Program-made: the position numbers and the translations under genes
Assembly: GCF_006265175.1 (NCBI RefSeq)
Contig: NZ_VDCQ01000007.1
Span: 1-64,000, forward strand
Origin: Paenibacillus hemerocallicola
GTDB lineage: Bacteria; Bacillota; Bacilli; Paenibacillales; NBRC-103111
Length of the DNA: 64,000 nt
Direction of reading: 5' to 3'
The notes under the pieces: generated by a model
What the model was told of the DNA's origin: nothing
What the model saw: only the letters and a program-made list of their open reading frames with translations
The model's database searches: none
Shown here: positions 52,205-61,128 of the stretch, in pieces
Layout: every line of letters starts with the position of its first letter
How positions within the stretch are numbered: the stretch's first letter is position 1

Positions 52205-52545
52205 AATTCGCGTACAGAAGTATATGTATCGCAAGATCGGTGAAGGCCGACCGCCTTTGTCGGCGCCAGCAATTCCGCCGGCAATTCCGCGAATCCATAA
52301 ATAGCGGAACTAGCGTATGCTATTGGATCCGAGTACCCTTGTCGATCGCAAAATAACGGAAAACCATGCCGCTATTCCGCTGTTTACTCTCCATTTTCAT
52401 CCGAAAGATCTAGATAACGGAAGCTTTGTTCCTTTATCCTCAAGGGTGCAACGGAATTCGGGACAATAACGGAATCAAGTTCCTCTATTTACGGCAACGT
52501 ATTCTACACGCCTCATCACAAGGTCTCCAGGTTGTATGCGGACGC
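52205..52545 (+). repeat. dispersed intergenic element, copy C
   Basis: It begins ATTCGCGTACAGAAGT and ends TCCAGGTTGTATGCGGAC, colinear with copy B (8663-9028) along its length and with copy A in inverse orientation. It includes GATCGGTGAAGGC, CCGCGAATCCATAAATAGCG, CAAAATAACGGAAAACC, CGGGACAATAACGGA and GTTCCTCTATTTACGG. It lies between the ROK gene's terminator and the cluster it probably regulates. It contains no gene. Confidence 0.75.
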
Positions 52546-52604
52546 GTAAACCGACATAGGAGCGATAAAAACTGCTTCCTTCCCTAAAACACTAAAGAAA
52601 AACG

Positions 52605-52632
52605 AAAATAGCCGTCTCAAGCGAGACGGCTA
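52605..52632 (-). terminator. terminator of the ROK gene
   Basis: On the minus strand TAGCCGTCTC, a GCTT loop and GAGACGGCTA are followed by TTTTCG. It lies 19 bp beyond the stop at 52651. Confidence 0.8.
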
Positions 52633-52650
52633 CCTGCCGGTTGTATTCAT

Positions 52651-53781
52651 TCATTTTTCCATCGACGATATATAAGAGGTGCCTGCCAGCGTCAGCGCCC
52701 CAAGCAAGCCTTGCCTGTCGCCGAATGTCGTTTTGTCCAGCGTCATGCCGACGGTCGCGAACCGGTTCGCCCGCAGCAGCACGGTCCTCCTCACTTCTTC
52801 GAAAACGATCGGGAACCGTTCGAAGACGGGGCCGCCCAAGTAAATCGTTTCCGGATTGAATAAATTGACGACATTGCTGAGCGCGATACCGATCGATTTG
52901 CCGGCTCCGATACAGACGTCCAGCGCGTCTTTGTCATTGATTCCGTATGCCTCTGCCAACGAAGCCGAGCTGCCGCCGCTTCTTCTGCGGAATTCCCCTT
53001 CCAGCATCGGAAACGTGACGACATTTTCCAGACAGCCGTAATTGCCGCAGCGGCATCTTATGCCTTTTTCGTCTGCCGTAATATGACCGAGCAAGCCGCC
53101 TACGTTGCCGGCTCCCCGAAGCGGCTCGCCGCTCGTATAGATGCCCGCAACGACGCCGTACGCCACATGGACTACGATAAAATCCGCCGCGTCCTTCGCT
53201 TTGCCTGCCAGCTTCTCGGCATACGCCATCGTCCGGCCGCTTTCCTCCAAATATACCGGACAGGCGAAACGGTTCGATAACGCCTCTACGATGTTTACGT
53301 GGTTCCATCGGTCCAAGTTCGGGATATTCAAAATCGTTCGTCTCCCGATGTCGATAATCCCGGTCACGCTTACCCCGATCGCATCGACGGACGTCGTCCC
53401 GGCCGCCTCCAGAAACGACTGCAGCTTGCCGATCAGCTCCCCGAGCACGTCTTCCTTGTCTTCCAATTCCCCGATTAAATACTCTTCTACGCGGATCAAC
53501 TCATAGCGGTAATTGGCCAGAGCGAGGCGAAGCCGATATCCGCCGATATCGATACCGAGAAATTTGAATTTGTCCGGATTCGGGGTAAGCAGCACTTCCT
53601 TTCTACCCAAGCCGCTTCCGATCCGCTCGCCTTCGGTTATATAGGACTCCGCGACCAGCTTATGCGTTATTTTCGTCAAGGAAGCTTGCGAGAGACCGGT
53701 TTTCTCCGCCAGCGCCTTTCTGGATATGCCTTCGCTTTTTTGGATTTCCGTCAACACGAGTATTTCCGAAGTGCTTAACAT
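52651..53781 (-). CDS. ROK-family transcriptional regulator (NagC/XylR type)
   Basis: A 376-aa protein. Residues 5-55 form a winged helix (GISRKALAEKTGLSQASLTK). From residue 74 a ROK kinase fold begins (FLGIDIGGYRLRLALANYRY), with the structural zinc motif CRCGNYGC (Cys243, 245, 250) and nearby His233. The usual kinase segment with catalytic Asp (ENDANxxA) reads EESGRTMAYAE here, so it is probably a regulator and not a kinase. It lies just upstream of, and on the same strand as, the ceramidase/S74 cluster and may control it. A perfect 17-bp palindrome lies before its own start. Confidence 0.92.
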   Translation of the reverse strand: MLSTSEILVLTEIQKSEGISRKALAEKTGLSQASLTKITHKLVAESYITEGERIGSGLGRKEVLLTPNPDKFKFLGIDIGGYRLRLALANYRYELIRVEEYLIGELEDKEDVLGELIGKLQSFLEAAGTTSVDAIGVSVTGIIDIGRRTILNIPNLDRWNHVNIVEALSNRFACPVYLEESGRTMAYAEKLAGKAKDAADFIVVHVAYGVVAGIYTSGEPLRGAGNVGGLLGHITADEKGIRCRCGNYGCLENVVTFPMLEGEFRRRSGGSSASLAEAYGINDKDALDVCIGAGKSIGIALSNVVNLFNPETIYLGGPVFERFPIVFEEVRRTVLLRANRFATVGMTLDKTTFGDRQGLLGALTLAGTSYISSMEK

Positions 53782-53859
53782 GACGAGTACAATTCCTTTC
53801 CGCTATGGAACTGTTGCGCTTAACGGTTCCTAAACCATCTGTTGTATTGTAGCACATTA

Positions 53860-53876
53860 AATTCACAATGTGAATT
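53860..53876. promoter_or_regulatory. 17-bp perfect palindrome upstream of the ROK gene
   Basis: AATTCACAATGTGAATT has exact eight-base arms around one central base and lies 79-95 bp upstream of the ROK start. The TGTGA/TCACA arms also resemble a CRP-type site, but autoregulation by the ROK protein is simpler. No experiment is implied. Confidence 0.6.
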
Positions 53877-53904
53877 AATTGTGCAAGCAACATAAGGCCC
53901 GAAA

Positions 53905-54110
53905 GTCCATCGTATTATGCTCTGCGCCGGACGCAAAAATATCACACAGATCCAGCACGCTGCCAAAGACCACCTTCATCTAAGCAGTGTCACGAATTTC
54001 TTGAATCGATGCTCCATGGTATATGAATCGCGTGCAGCGCAGACGGATGCAGGCAATCATGGACCCTATTCGGAAAAGGCAGCTCAGATGGCAAGGACGG
54101 ATAGCTAAAT
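53905..54110 (+). pseudogene. possible transposase remnant
   Basis: A frame reading LCAGRKNITQIQHAAKDHLHL and SSVTNFLNRCSMVYES is followed in a shifted frame by VQRRRMQAIMDPIRKRQLRW. The order resembles the N-terminal part of an IS701/IS4-type transposase (helix-turn-helix region then a linker), with a frameshift and no catalytic part. The assignment is tentative. Confidence 0.35.
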
Positions 54111-54169
54111 CGTTGCACGGGAATTGACTACACGGTCCGCCACCTGCCTTAGCTTACGTTCATAAGGGT

Positions 54170-54217
54170 AAAAGCGCCAGTTGAACTGGAATTCAGTTCG
54201 AAACTGACGCTTTTTTT
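54170..54217 (+). terminator. rho-independent terminator
   Basis: AAAAGCGCCAGTT pairs with AACTGACGCTTTT (one mismatch), followed by a run of Ts to 54217. It contains an inner GAACTG/CAGTTC pairing. It lies downstream of the transposase remnant. Confidence 0.65.
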
Positions 54218-54225
54218 GCGTTTGA

Positions 54226-54453
54226 TCAGAATAGCGGACTGACTTCCGGGCATCCGCATGGCATCCCCTTGTTCGGGAGCGAGCGAATCTTCCAGAAAAG
54301 CGATTCGAGCCGCTTCGGTAGACAGCAGCCGCTCGCGCGTGTCGTAAAGCGCTCTGCGCAACATACGGGGAAATATGGACAATGCCATCTTTGGCCATGC
54401 CATCTGGATTTGCTTGTCTTCACGTTCACCAGCTTCAGCCTTTCTTGCGTCAT
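54226..54453 (-). pseudogene. decayed coding remnant, not recognised
   Basis: Overlapping frames on the minus strand read MTQERLKLVNVKTSK and, after a shift, MALSIFPRMLRRALYDTRER and LLSTEAARIAFLEDSLAPEQ. The helical, protein-like sequence in two frames suggests a broken gene. No family is recognised. Confidence 0.35.
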
Positions 54454-54460
54454 GTCGATG

Positions 54461-54715
54461 TCATGCTTCTTCTATATGCCATATAGTTCCGCAGCGGTAA
54501 TTCCCATCATTTACCGCTTCAACAAATTTCGTCCGGATGCAGCGGTACAGCGACATCGTGGCGAAGCCGAGCGATTGGGCGGCTCTGCTCATCGAAACGG
54601 CCGCCAGTCCGTTTCGGCCGGCAATCTCGATCGCCGCGCGTCGACAATTTTCCTCCGGACGCTAAGCTCGCCTTTCGGCCCTCGGCGTGGCTGCTTGACG
54701 ATGCCCAACTCAGCC
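54461..54715 (-). pseudogene. TetR-family regulator fragment with frameshift
   Basis: The minus strand reads PRRGPKGELSVRRKIVDA, then in a shifted frame AAIEIAGRNGLAAVSMSRAA and QSLGFATMSLYRCI, the classic TetR N-terminal helix-turn-helix, followed by a short unrelated tail and a stop at 54461. The ligand-binding domain is absent. It is a truncated, frameshifted remnant. Confidence 0.65.
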
Positions 54716-54834
54716 CTTCCCCCCGGCAGCAGTTTATTTACTGTTTCTTCTTCATCGATACCCTCGCCGCGCTACATGCTGTCCGATCCTCCGTCATCGC
54801 TGCATGCCCCGAAATGTATATTTGATAAACAGTA

Positions 54835-56208
54835 TCAAAATCGCTTCCAACGCAGCACCATAACAGAATGCCTGGGCAGGAATACCTCGACTGCTCCATC
54901 CTCACCCGCGATAACCGCCGGTGAATCGAAATTCCGCTCCGCATCGAGCAGACGACACTCCGTTCGCCAGCTTGTGCCCGCAGCATGGGCGGCAGAACCC
55001 CCACCCCCGACCACCTCGATCGAATATTGGCGGCTCTCGCCGCAGAAATTGCTGATCCACATCGCCATCTCCGCTCCGTCGTCCGAAGAGACGCCGAAGC
55101 CGTATAAGCCGGCAGCCGACTCGCCGATCGCTAAGCCGACCCTCTTCCCATAGGCGCACATCAACTGAAATTGCTCGAACACCCGGTACGTTTTCTGCGG
55201 GATGCCATACGCATCGAACAGCCCGCTAAACAGCTCGTGCGGCTGGCCGTCGTAGTAGTTCGCTTCGTCGATGGGGGCATCCTGCAGCATCGCGAACACC
55301 GCAGCTGCGAATGAGGCACCCTCTTCGTTTTTTTGCCGCTCGAACAAGCTCCGCCGAAACGTCTCTCCCCCCGGCTTCCACAGCCGCCCCCAAAGCTCCG
55401 CTTCCGTACCTTCGTCCGCCCGCATGTAGTTCCATTCGTTCAGATGGCTTTCCGTATCCTCAAACCCTGCCTCGTCCAGCAGCTTTCGCGCTTTCAACGC
55501 ATTTCGCATGATCTGGCCGGGCTCGTCCGCATACGTATGCCAGGTGAAGAAATCGAGCGGCAGCCGATTGTCCCGACAGTAGGCGACGAACCCTTCGGTG
55601 AACGGCAGGTTGACCATCGTCGCGGCTTGACCGCCCACCTTCAAAGCCGGATCGTGCCGCTTGATCGCGGTCGCCGCGATCCGGTACATCTCGTAATACT
55701 GCTCCGGCGTTCCCGACCACATGCAGTTCCGGTCCGGATTGTCCGGCTCGTTCCAAATTTCCCAATAGCGGATGCCGTAATGAAAACCGTCCGCCCATCC
55801 CTCATTGTAATGGCGGATAATGTTCACGCAGATGCGCGCCCACTTCTCCATGTCGGCGGGAGGATGTACGTAATATTTGACCTTCGTATGCTCGATGCTT
55901 TCCCCCAGCCTGTATACGATCTTGGCACCCGTAGCCAGTACGGAACGGATGTATTCGTCGGTACGCGAAAAATCGTACGAGGCGGGGTCGTCGGCATCCC
56001 GGGAAAAATCGCGGAATATCGTATGAATGTCCACCTCGCCCGGATTCGGCCAGTTCGTGTCGTGCAGCCGGATCAGCGGAAAGCCCGCTTTTTCGTAATA
56101 AGGCGTAACGTCCAGGAGCGATCCGTAACAGACGGGACCGTTATTCACTCCGTGCAGACGCTTAAGGGGAGGGAGCGTAAGCTCCGGATGCAGAATGATG
56201 TCAGCCAT
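54835..56208 (-). CDS. GH39-like glycosidase (beta-xylosidase type)
   Basis: A 457-aa clan-A TIM-barrel glycosidase. IRYWEIWNEPDNPDR holds the acid/base Glu154 (Trp-Asn-Glu-Pro), and ESHLNEWNYM holds the nucleophile Glu258. FFTWHTYADEPGQ and PLIRLHDTNWPNPGEVD match the GH39 barrel, and a C-terminal beta-sandwich follows from about residue 370. It has no signal peptide, so it acts on imported oligosaccharides. The start at 56208 has GGAGG 11 nt upstream. It is the last gene of a six-gene uptake and degradation operon; xyloside- or arabinoside-type substrates are plausible. Confidence 0.88.
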   Translation of the reverse strand: MADIILHPELTLPPLKRLHGVNNGPVCYGSLLDVTPYYEKAGFPLIRLHDTNWPNPGEVDIHTIFRDFSRDADDPASYDFSRTDEYIRSVLATGAKIVYRLGESIEHTKVKYYVHPPADMEKWARICVNIIRHYNEGWADGFHYGIRYWEIWNEPDNPDRNCMWSGTPEQYYEMYRIAATAIKRHDPALKVGGQAATMVNLPFTEGFVAYCRDNRLPLDFFTWHTYADEPGQIMRNALKARKLLDEAGFEDTESHLNEWNYMRADEGTEAELWGRLWKPGGETFRRSLFERQKNEEGASFAAAVFAMLQDAPIDEANYYDGQPHELFSGLFDAYGIPQKTYRVFEQFQLMCAYGKRVGLAIGESAAGLYGFGVSSDDGAEMAMWISNFCGESRQYSIEVVGGGGSAAHAAGTSWRTECRLLDAERNFDSPAVIAGEDGAVEVFLPRHSVMVLRWKRF

Positions 56209-56242
56209 GAGAGCAGGAACCTCCTTTCTATGCCGGTTCCGA

Positions 56243-57427
56243 TTACAGACAGATGATTTCCGGCTGGACGGTTTGCAAGGGGCGCGCTCCGTCTTTGGTG
56301 ACATGGAAGCCATTTTCAAACCGCAAACCGCCCCACGGAGCGGAAAACAGCGGAATATCGATGGAGAAAACCATATTTTCCTGAACTTCGTCGCGATAGG
56401 CGGACGTCAGAATCGGCGCTTCGAACTCAATTACGCCTACGCTGTGAATCGCCGAATATTGCACATGGCTTTGAAGACCCGCCTTCTCAAGAACTTGACG
56501 CGCCGCCCGATCCACAACATGGCCCGGCGTTCCGGGACGCAATGCGTCCTTGGCGGCATGCTGCGCTTCAATTGCGGCGGTCATGGCTTCTTCGACTGCT
56601 TTATCCGGCTTCCCCAGGATGACCGGCATGCCAAGCGCGCCATGATAGCCCTCGTATCTTGGAGCGATGGTTAACAGAACGAGATCGCCCTGTCCGATTT
56701 TCCGGTGCGTTGTTCTTGCCAGAACGGGGTAAGTGTTGTGGACGCCGGAGGCGACGATCGTGTCGATGCCCATTCCTTCCGATCCTAATCGACGCATCGT
56801 ATATTCCGCCTCGGCGGCGATTTCCCGTTCGGACTTCCCTTCGGCAATGCTCCGAATGGCAGCTTGGAGTCCCTTTTCCGCGATAAAATAAGCGTACTCG
56901 ATGACCCGGATTTCATTTTCGCTTTTTATGGCGCGAAGCTTCAACATCTGGTACTCGATATCGACCATATTCCCCGGTCCGAATATCGCTCCCATCGCCT
57001 CATAAAGCAAATGCGGAATCATCTCCAGCCCGACGATCCCCACTTTCGAAATGTCGCGGTCAAGCTCTTTGCGCATTTGCCCGATTACGCTTTCCAGAGT
57101 AGTTACTTGGGCAAACAGATACTCTTCGCCCGGGTGCGAAAACTCGTTAATCACTTTTACATTCCGGCAGTGGGAAGTGGCGTAAATAAACTGATCCGAT
57201 TCAGGCCCTGTTAGAATAACGGCCTCTCCCTCGGCGGGAATTAAAATGCAGCACGGTTCGAAGTGAGGCGCATAATTAAACAACCAGCGCGCATAAGCCG
57301 GACCGTATACGGCCTTATCGTCCGCGTATGCAATGAATAGGTCCAGAGCGTTTTCCTTCAAAAACGCCTTGACCTTCTGCTGCCGGTCGATAAATTCTTC
57401 TTTCGGGATTACGGGATACTGCTGCAT
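56243..57427 (-). CDS. M24 (pita-bread) family protein, probably metal-independent
   Basis: A 394-aa protein of the Xaa-Pro peptidase/creatinase fold. It has an N-terminal creatinase-like domain (residues 1-140) and a C-terminal pita-bread domain. Of the usual metal ligands, the two Asp are replaced (QGDLVLLTIAPRYEGYHG has Thr and no second Asp), one His remains in AIHSVGVIEFEAP, the first Glu is Asp (VFSIDIPLF), and RFENGF keeps the last Glu. Loss of ligands is typical of creatinase-like amidinohydrolases rather than metallopeptidases. It lies between permease and glycosidase genes in the uptake operon, so its substrate may be a nitrogenous sugar conjugate. Confidence 0.85.
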   Translation of the reverse strand: MQQYPVIPKEEFIDRQQKVKAFLKENALDLFIAYADDKAVYGPAYARWLFNYAPHFEPCCILIPAEGEAVILTGPESDQFIYATSHCRNVKVINEFSHPGEEYLFAQVTTLESVIGQMRKELDRDISKVGIVGLEMIPHLLYEAMGAIFGPGNMVDIEYQMLKLRAIKSENEIRVIEYAYFIAEKGLQAAIRSIAEGKSEREIAAEAEYTMRRLGSEGMGIDTIVASGVHNTYPVLARTTHRKIGQGDLVLLTIAPRYEGYHGALGMPVILGKPDKAVEEAMTAAIEAQHAAKDALRPGTPGHVVDRAARQVLEKAGLQSHVQYSAIHSVGVIEFEAPILTSAYRDEVQENMVFSIDIPLFSAPWGGLRFENGFHVTKDGARPLQTVQPEIICL

Positions 57428-57483
57428 AAGGATCTCTCCTTTTATTGTTTAATGATTCGAAAGGGTTGAAATGAAAGCGGGCG

Positions 57484-58311
57484 TCAGCCTTTAACGGCTC
57501 CCGCAGTAAGACCGGTGACGATAAATCTTTGTCCGATAATAAAAATCAACAGACACGGAATGATTCCCAAAATAATGTCCGCAAAAGCAAGGTTCCATGA
57601 TTGATTGTATTTGCCGAAAAATTCGTAAATCCCCATCGTTAACGGCCACTTCTGACTGTTGGCGAAGTATAAATATATGCCGGACTCGTTCCATACGAGG
57701 AGAAAGGTAAATACGGCCGTCGTCATGCCGACCGGTTTCAAGAGCGGGAAGATCGCGTACGCGAATACGCGAGTCGGTCCGCAGCCGTCGATGGTCGCAG
57801 CCTCGTCGAGAGAAACCGGAATCGTTTTGATGAAGCTGGTAAAAAGAAATATGCTCAAAGGCAAGGAATAGGTGGCGAAAATGGCGATCAGACCGAGGTA
57901 AGTTTTATTTAATCCCAGTAGAAGAAACAGAAAATAAGTGGGAAGAATCGCAATCGGAATGATCAACCCCGCAACGAACAGCGTATACAAATAATTCGAA
58001 AGCCGGGTCTGCGAGCGCGCCAAATAAAACGCAGCGAGGGAGGCGAAAAGCAGCGTGACCAGCACGACGACTCCCCCGATATAAAGGCCGTTAAAAAGGC
58101 CGAGCAGAATGTTCGCTTCTTTCATGACGATTTGATAGTTGTCCCAGATCATTTCGGCGGGCCACGTTAGCCGGAACAGGTTGGCCTCGTTTTGCGATTT
58201 GAAGGAGTTAACGAGCACCATCCAGATCGGGACGATATAAATAGCGGCAATGCATAGAAAAATAAGCTCGATCAGAAAACTCCAAATTTTATAACGCTTT
58301 GTTTGAACCAT
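57484..58311 (-). CDS. carbohydrate ABC transporter permease (MalG type)
   Basis: A 275-aa permease with six membrane helices. The EAA loop reads DEAATIDGCGPTRVFAYAIF and FPLLKPVG, which contacts the ATPase. YIVPIWMVLVNSFKSQNEA is the N-terminal signature of the MalG/AraQ branch. The start at 58311 follows GGAGGT with 7 nt between. It pairs with the permease at 60170 and the binding protein at 61129; the shared ATPase (MsmX type) is presumably encoded elsewhere, as is normal for Firmicutes. Confidence 0.95.
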   Translation of the reverse strand: MVQTKRYKIWSFLIELIFLCIAAIYIVPIWMVLVNSFKSQNEANLFRLTWPAEMIWDNYQIVMKEANILLGLFNGLYIGGVVVLVTLLFASLAAFYLARSQTRLSNYLYTLFVAGLIIPIAILPTYFLFLLLGLNKTYLGLIAIFATYSLPLSIFLFTSFIKTIPVSLDEAATIDGCGPTRVFAYAIFPLLKPVGMTTAVFTFLLVWNESGIYLYFANSQKWPLTMGIYEFFGKYNQSWNLAFADIILGIIPCLLIFIIGQRFIVTGLTAGAVKG

Positions 58312-58337
58312 CCTATTTACCTCCCTGCCCGGTCGTC

Positions 58338-60170
58338 TTACTCGCAAGCGTAGCGAATTCGGGCGACCGACAGGGGCGGCAATTCAAGCACTTCCCGATT
58401 CGGATCGGCCCAGGCAAATGTCCTCTCGATCATCGGTTCCAACATCGATTCGGCATGCAGCAGCCGAAGCTCCGAATCGGCTCCGCTGCCGACCACCTGG
58501 ACGGCGCAGCTATGCTCCGCCGAGCGGTTGCATAAGAATACATAACAGGCTTCATCGCTTCGAATCGCCAACGCATCGACTTGCGCATGCCCGTCTTCCA
58601 GCATTGGCGTTTCCAGATTTACGGGGAGCACCTTCCCGGGAAAAGCAGGCCTGTACAGCTTGTAAAGCTCAGAAATTCCCGTTTCTTGCACGGCGCCTCC
58701 GTGCGTATGAACCATGCCCATCACATTAACCCAATTATAGTAGGTGGCCATCTCCATATCCGGCGCCAATGCGGCCATCGCATGAATAACTCCGGAATAA
58801 AAAATGCCGTGTCTGGCATCGTCAGACTCGAAGAAACGTTGATCGTCCCAATGTGCCGCCTGCAGCCAAATGTTCCATTCCGTCATTGCGGCGGTAGCCG
58901 CAGAGCCTGCCGCCCGGCAATCCGCGATCAGCGCGGTCAAATCGCGGCGGATCGACTCAACGCCCGCAACGGAAAACCCGATCTGTTCCGCCGGCCGGTC
59001 CGACCAGCCCGTGCAATACCTGTGAATGGTCAACACGTCGAACAGCCCCTGCGCCTCCTTCAACACACGCTCTCTCAGCGGCTCGGCCGCCTGATTGGGC
59101 GCCCCCTCGCTCTCCTCTACGCCGATCGCAATGATGCGCGGAGACGAATAGTGACGACGAATGACCGGTACATACGTTTTCAGCGCCTCCACGTACATGG
59201 CCGCATTCATGTGTCCTGGCTCCCAGAAGCCGTACTCTTCGTTTCCGATCATAAAATAGACGGTCGGGGGCTCGAGCCCCCGTTCCCGATACCAATTGTC
59301 GCAATAGGCCGCCATCTCTCCCGCAGCCTCGGGCGTGCTGCCGCCGATGTGCACGTTCAGGAACGGAAACATGTTTTGACGCAGACATTGATCCAGGTAC
59401 TCCTCGATGCCGTAGTCGTAATCGATTCTCCATTTGAACACCGGATCGGGGAGCGACGGACGCAAGTGAACCGGACCCGTGCCCTTCTTCCAATCGTATA
59501 CGCCGGACAGACTGCCGCCGGCAAAGCGCATCGTCGGAAGCCGCATCTCGCCCATGAACTTGTCCATATGCCGATTCAGATGAGAAGAGGCGTCGGCAGG
59601 CCGCAAGTGCACCTGATCGAAGTAAACTTCGCCGTCCGTGATGAAATCGATGGAGAACACGGCGTTGTCATCGCCGCTATCCGTCTGCAATGGCACCGTA
59701 AACCGCTTCCAGTGCGCCGTATCGACCACGATCCGGCCTGTGTCAAATCGCGGTTTTCGCGATACGGAATGGATGGAAATTTCCAGCGTGACGGGAGCGT
59801 GCCTCACCCTTGCCCATAGTTCCGCCTCTAGCCGTTCGCCGGCTCTCAGCACGACTCCCTTCTGAAGAATGGCCCTCGTTCCCGGCCCTCCTCCGTAAAC
59901 GTGCACCATTTGCGATTCGTCGCCGGATAGACTGACGCCGCGGACGAGCCGGCAATGCATCCCGCCCATATTGTGAATCGAAGGACTCCATCCGTGGGCA
60001 AGGCCGGTCTGAGCATGGAACGGATAACAGAACTTCGGATTTTTCAACCGTTCCGACACGAGTCCTTCATGGGTATACATGGTCATATCCAAATTCGCCC
60101 CCAGCAAAGTCGCAGGAGCTATCGGGCCTTCCCGATCCATAAGCGCGATTCGCGCTTGCGCTTGAACCAT
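58338..60170 (-). CDS. GH51-like alpha-L-arabinofuranosidase-type hydrolase
   Basis: A 610-aa protein. The N-terminal part contains a carbohydrate-binding beta-sandwich (residues about 70-195). The barrel carries FMIGNEEYGFWEPG with acid/base Glu311 (Gly-Asn-Glu) and AMTEWNIWLQAAH with nucleophile Glu431; TIHRYCTGW and YYNWVNVMGMVHTHGG are further GH51 barrel segments. Residues about 520-610 form the terminal beta domain (LEDGHAQVDALAIRSDEACY). It starts with ATG overlapping the preceding permease stop in TGATG, so the two are translationally coupled. It is cytoplasmic and acts on imported arabinose- or related-sugar-containing oligosaccharides. Confidence 0.85.
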   Translation of the reverse strand: MVQAQARIALMDREGPIAPATLLGANLDMTMYTHEGLVSERLKNPKFCYPFHAQTGLAHGWSPSIHNMGGMHCRLVRGVSLSGDESQMVHVYGGGPGTRAILQKGVVLRAGERLEAELWARVRHAPVTLEISIHSVSRKPRFDTGRIVVDTAHWKRFTVPLQTDSGDDNAVFSIDFITDGEVYFDQVHLRPADASSHLNRHMDKFMGEMRLPTMRFAGGSLSGVYDWKKGTGPVHLRPSLPDPVFKWRIDYDYGIEEYLDQCLRQNMFPFLNVHIGGSTPEAAGEMAAYCDNWYRERGLEPPTVYFMIGNEEYGFWEPGHMNAAMYVEALKTYVPVIRRHYSSPRIIAIGVEESEGAPNQAAEPLRERVLKEAQGLFDVLTIHRYCTGWSDRPAEQIGFSVAGVESIRRDLTALIADCRAAGSAATAAMTEWNIWLQAAHWDDQRFFESDDARHGIFYSGVIHAMAALAPDMEMATYYNWVNVMGMVHTHGGAVQETGISELYKLYRPAFPGKVLPVNLETPMLEDGHAQVDALAIRSDEACYVFLCNRSAEHSCAVQVVGSGADSELRLLHAESMLEPMIERTFAWADPNREVLELPPLSVARIRYACE

Positions 60171-61045
60171 CAGTATTCTACCTCCATCCTTTTGAACAGC
60201 CTGAGCAACAGGAAGCTGATTGCGGAAATTACGATCGTAAACAGCAATCCGGCCGCAGCCGAATATCCGAACAAGCCCGCTCCAAAACTTTTAAAGATGA
60301 ACGTGCCGTACACTTGGGTAGCATCGGCAGGCCCGCCGTTCGTCAAGCCGTATACTTGGGCAAAGACTTTGGTGCCGTTGATGAGGGAAAGCATCGTATT
60401 GATCATCAGCGCGTAGCTTGTCAGCGGCAAGGTAACGCGCATAAATTTTTGCCAAGCGCCGGCTCCGTCGATCGTAGCCGCTTCGTAAAATTCCTCCGGA
60501 ACAGACTGCAGGCCGGCAAGGAAGACGATCATGGTCACGCCGACGCCCATCCAAATATCCATGGCGGATACCGAGAGCATGGCGATGCGCGGATCCGACA
60601 GCCAGGGCATCGCCAGAACATCAAGGCCTATGAAGCGGAGGCCGGCGTTAATGGGACCGTTGACATCTTCGTACAGCGCCTTGAAAATCACTGCAATGAC
60701 GATCGGATTAATGACGACGGGCGCAAAAACAAGCGTACGGTAAAACGTCTTCAGCCGAAGCTGATTGTGGAGCAGGATTGCGAACAAAAAGCCAAGCACG
60801 ATTTTGGCCGCCGTCGTGACAACCGAGAAATATACGGTATTGAAGATCGATTTTTTGAACACGGACGACTCGAACAAATCCTTGAAATTTTCCAGCCCGT
60901 TAAACATCGGATTAAGCGGATAAAAGGCGGACCAATCGGTAAAGGACATGAATAATCCGGCTATATTAGGCAGAACAAAGAAAAGCATAAATAAGAGAAA
61001 GGCGGGCAGAGCAAGATAAAGGGGATAGCTTCTGGCTTTCTGCAT
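60170..61045 (-). CDS. carbohydrate ABC transporter permease (MalF/LplB type)
   Basis: A 291-aa permease with six helices. The EAA loop reads EEFYEAATIDGAGAWQKFMR then VTLPLTSY. LYLALPAFLLFMLFFVLPNI is the family N-terminus. GGAGGGAGTTTGCA precedes the ATG at 61045. It is the second gene of the operon, after the binding protein. The glycosidase gene is coupled to its stop codon, which places an enzyme between the two permease genes, an uncommon order. Confidence 0.95.
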   Translation of the reverse strand: MQKARSYPLYLALPAFLLFMLFFVLPNIAGLFMSFTDWSAFYPLNPMFNGLENFKDLFESSVFKKSIFNTVYFSVVTTAAKIVLGFLFAILLHNQLRLKTFYRTLVFAPVVINPIVIAVIFKALYEDVNGPINAGLRFIGLDVLAMPWLSDPRIAMLSVSAMDIWMGVGVTMIVFLAGLQSVPEEFYEAATIDGAGAWQKFMRVTLPLTSYALMINTMLSLINGTKVFAQVYGLTNGGPADATQVYGTFIFKSFGAGLFGYSAAAGLLFTIVISAISFLLLRLFKRMEVEY

Positions 61046-61128
61046 TGCAAACTCCCTCCTTAACATGCATATCCTGATCTTGTCTCAGGGCGTACATGTT
61101 CCGGCGCATAAGGTGTGTTCATCCGCTG

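Noticed and set aside
54820-54840. TTTGATA/TATCAAA hairpin as terminator of the GH39-like gene
   Set aside because: The stem is A/T-only, overlaps the stop codon and has no T run after it.
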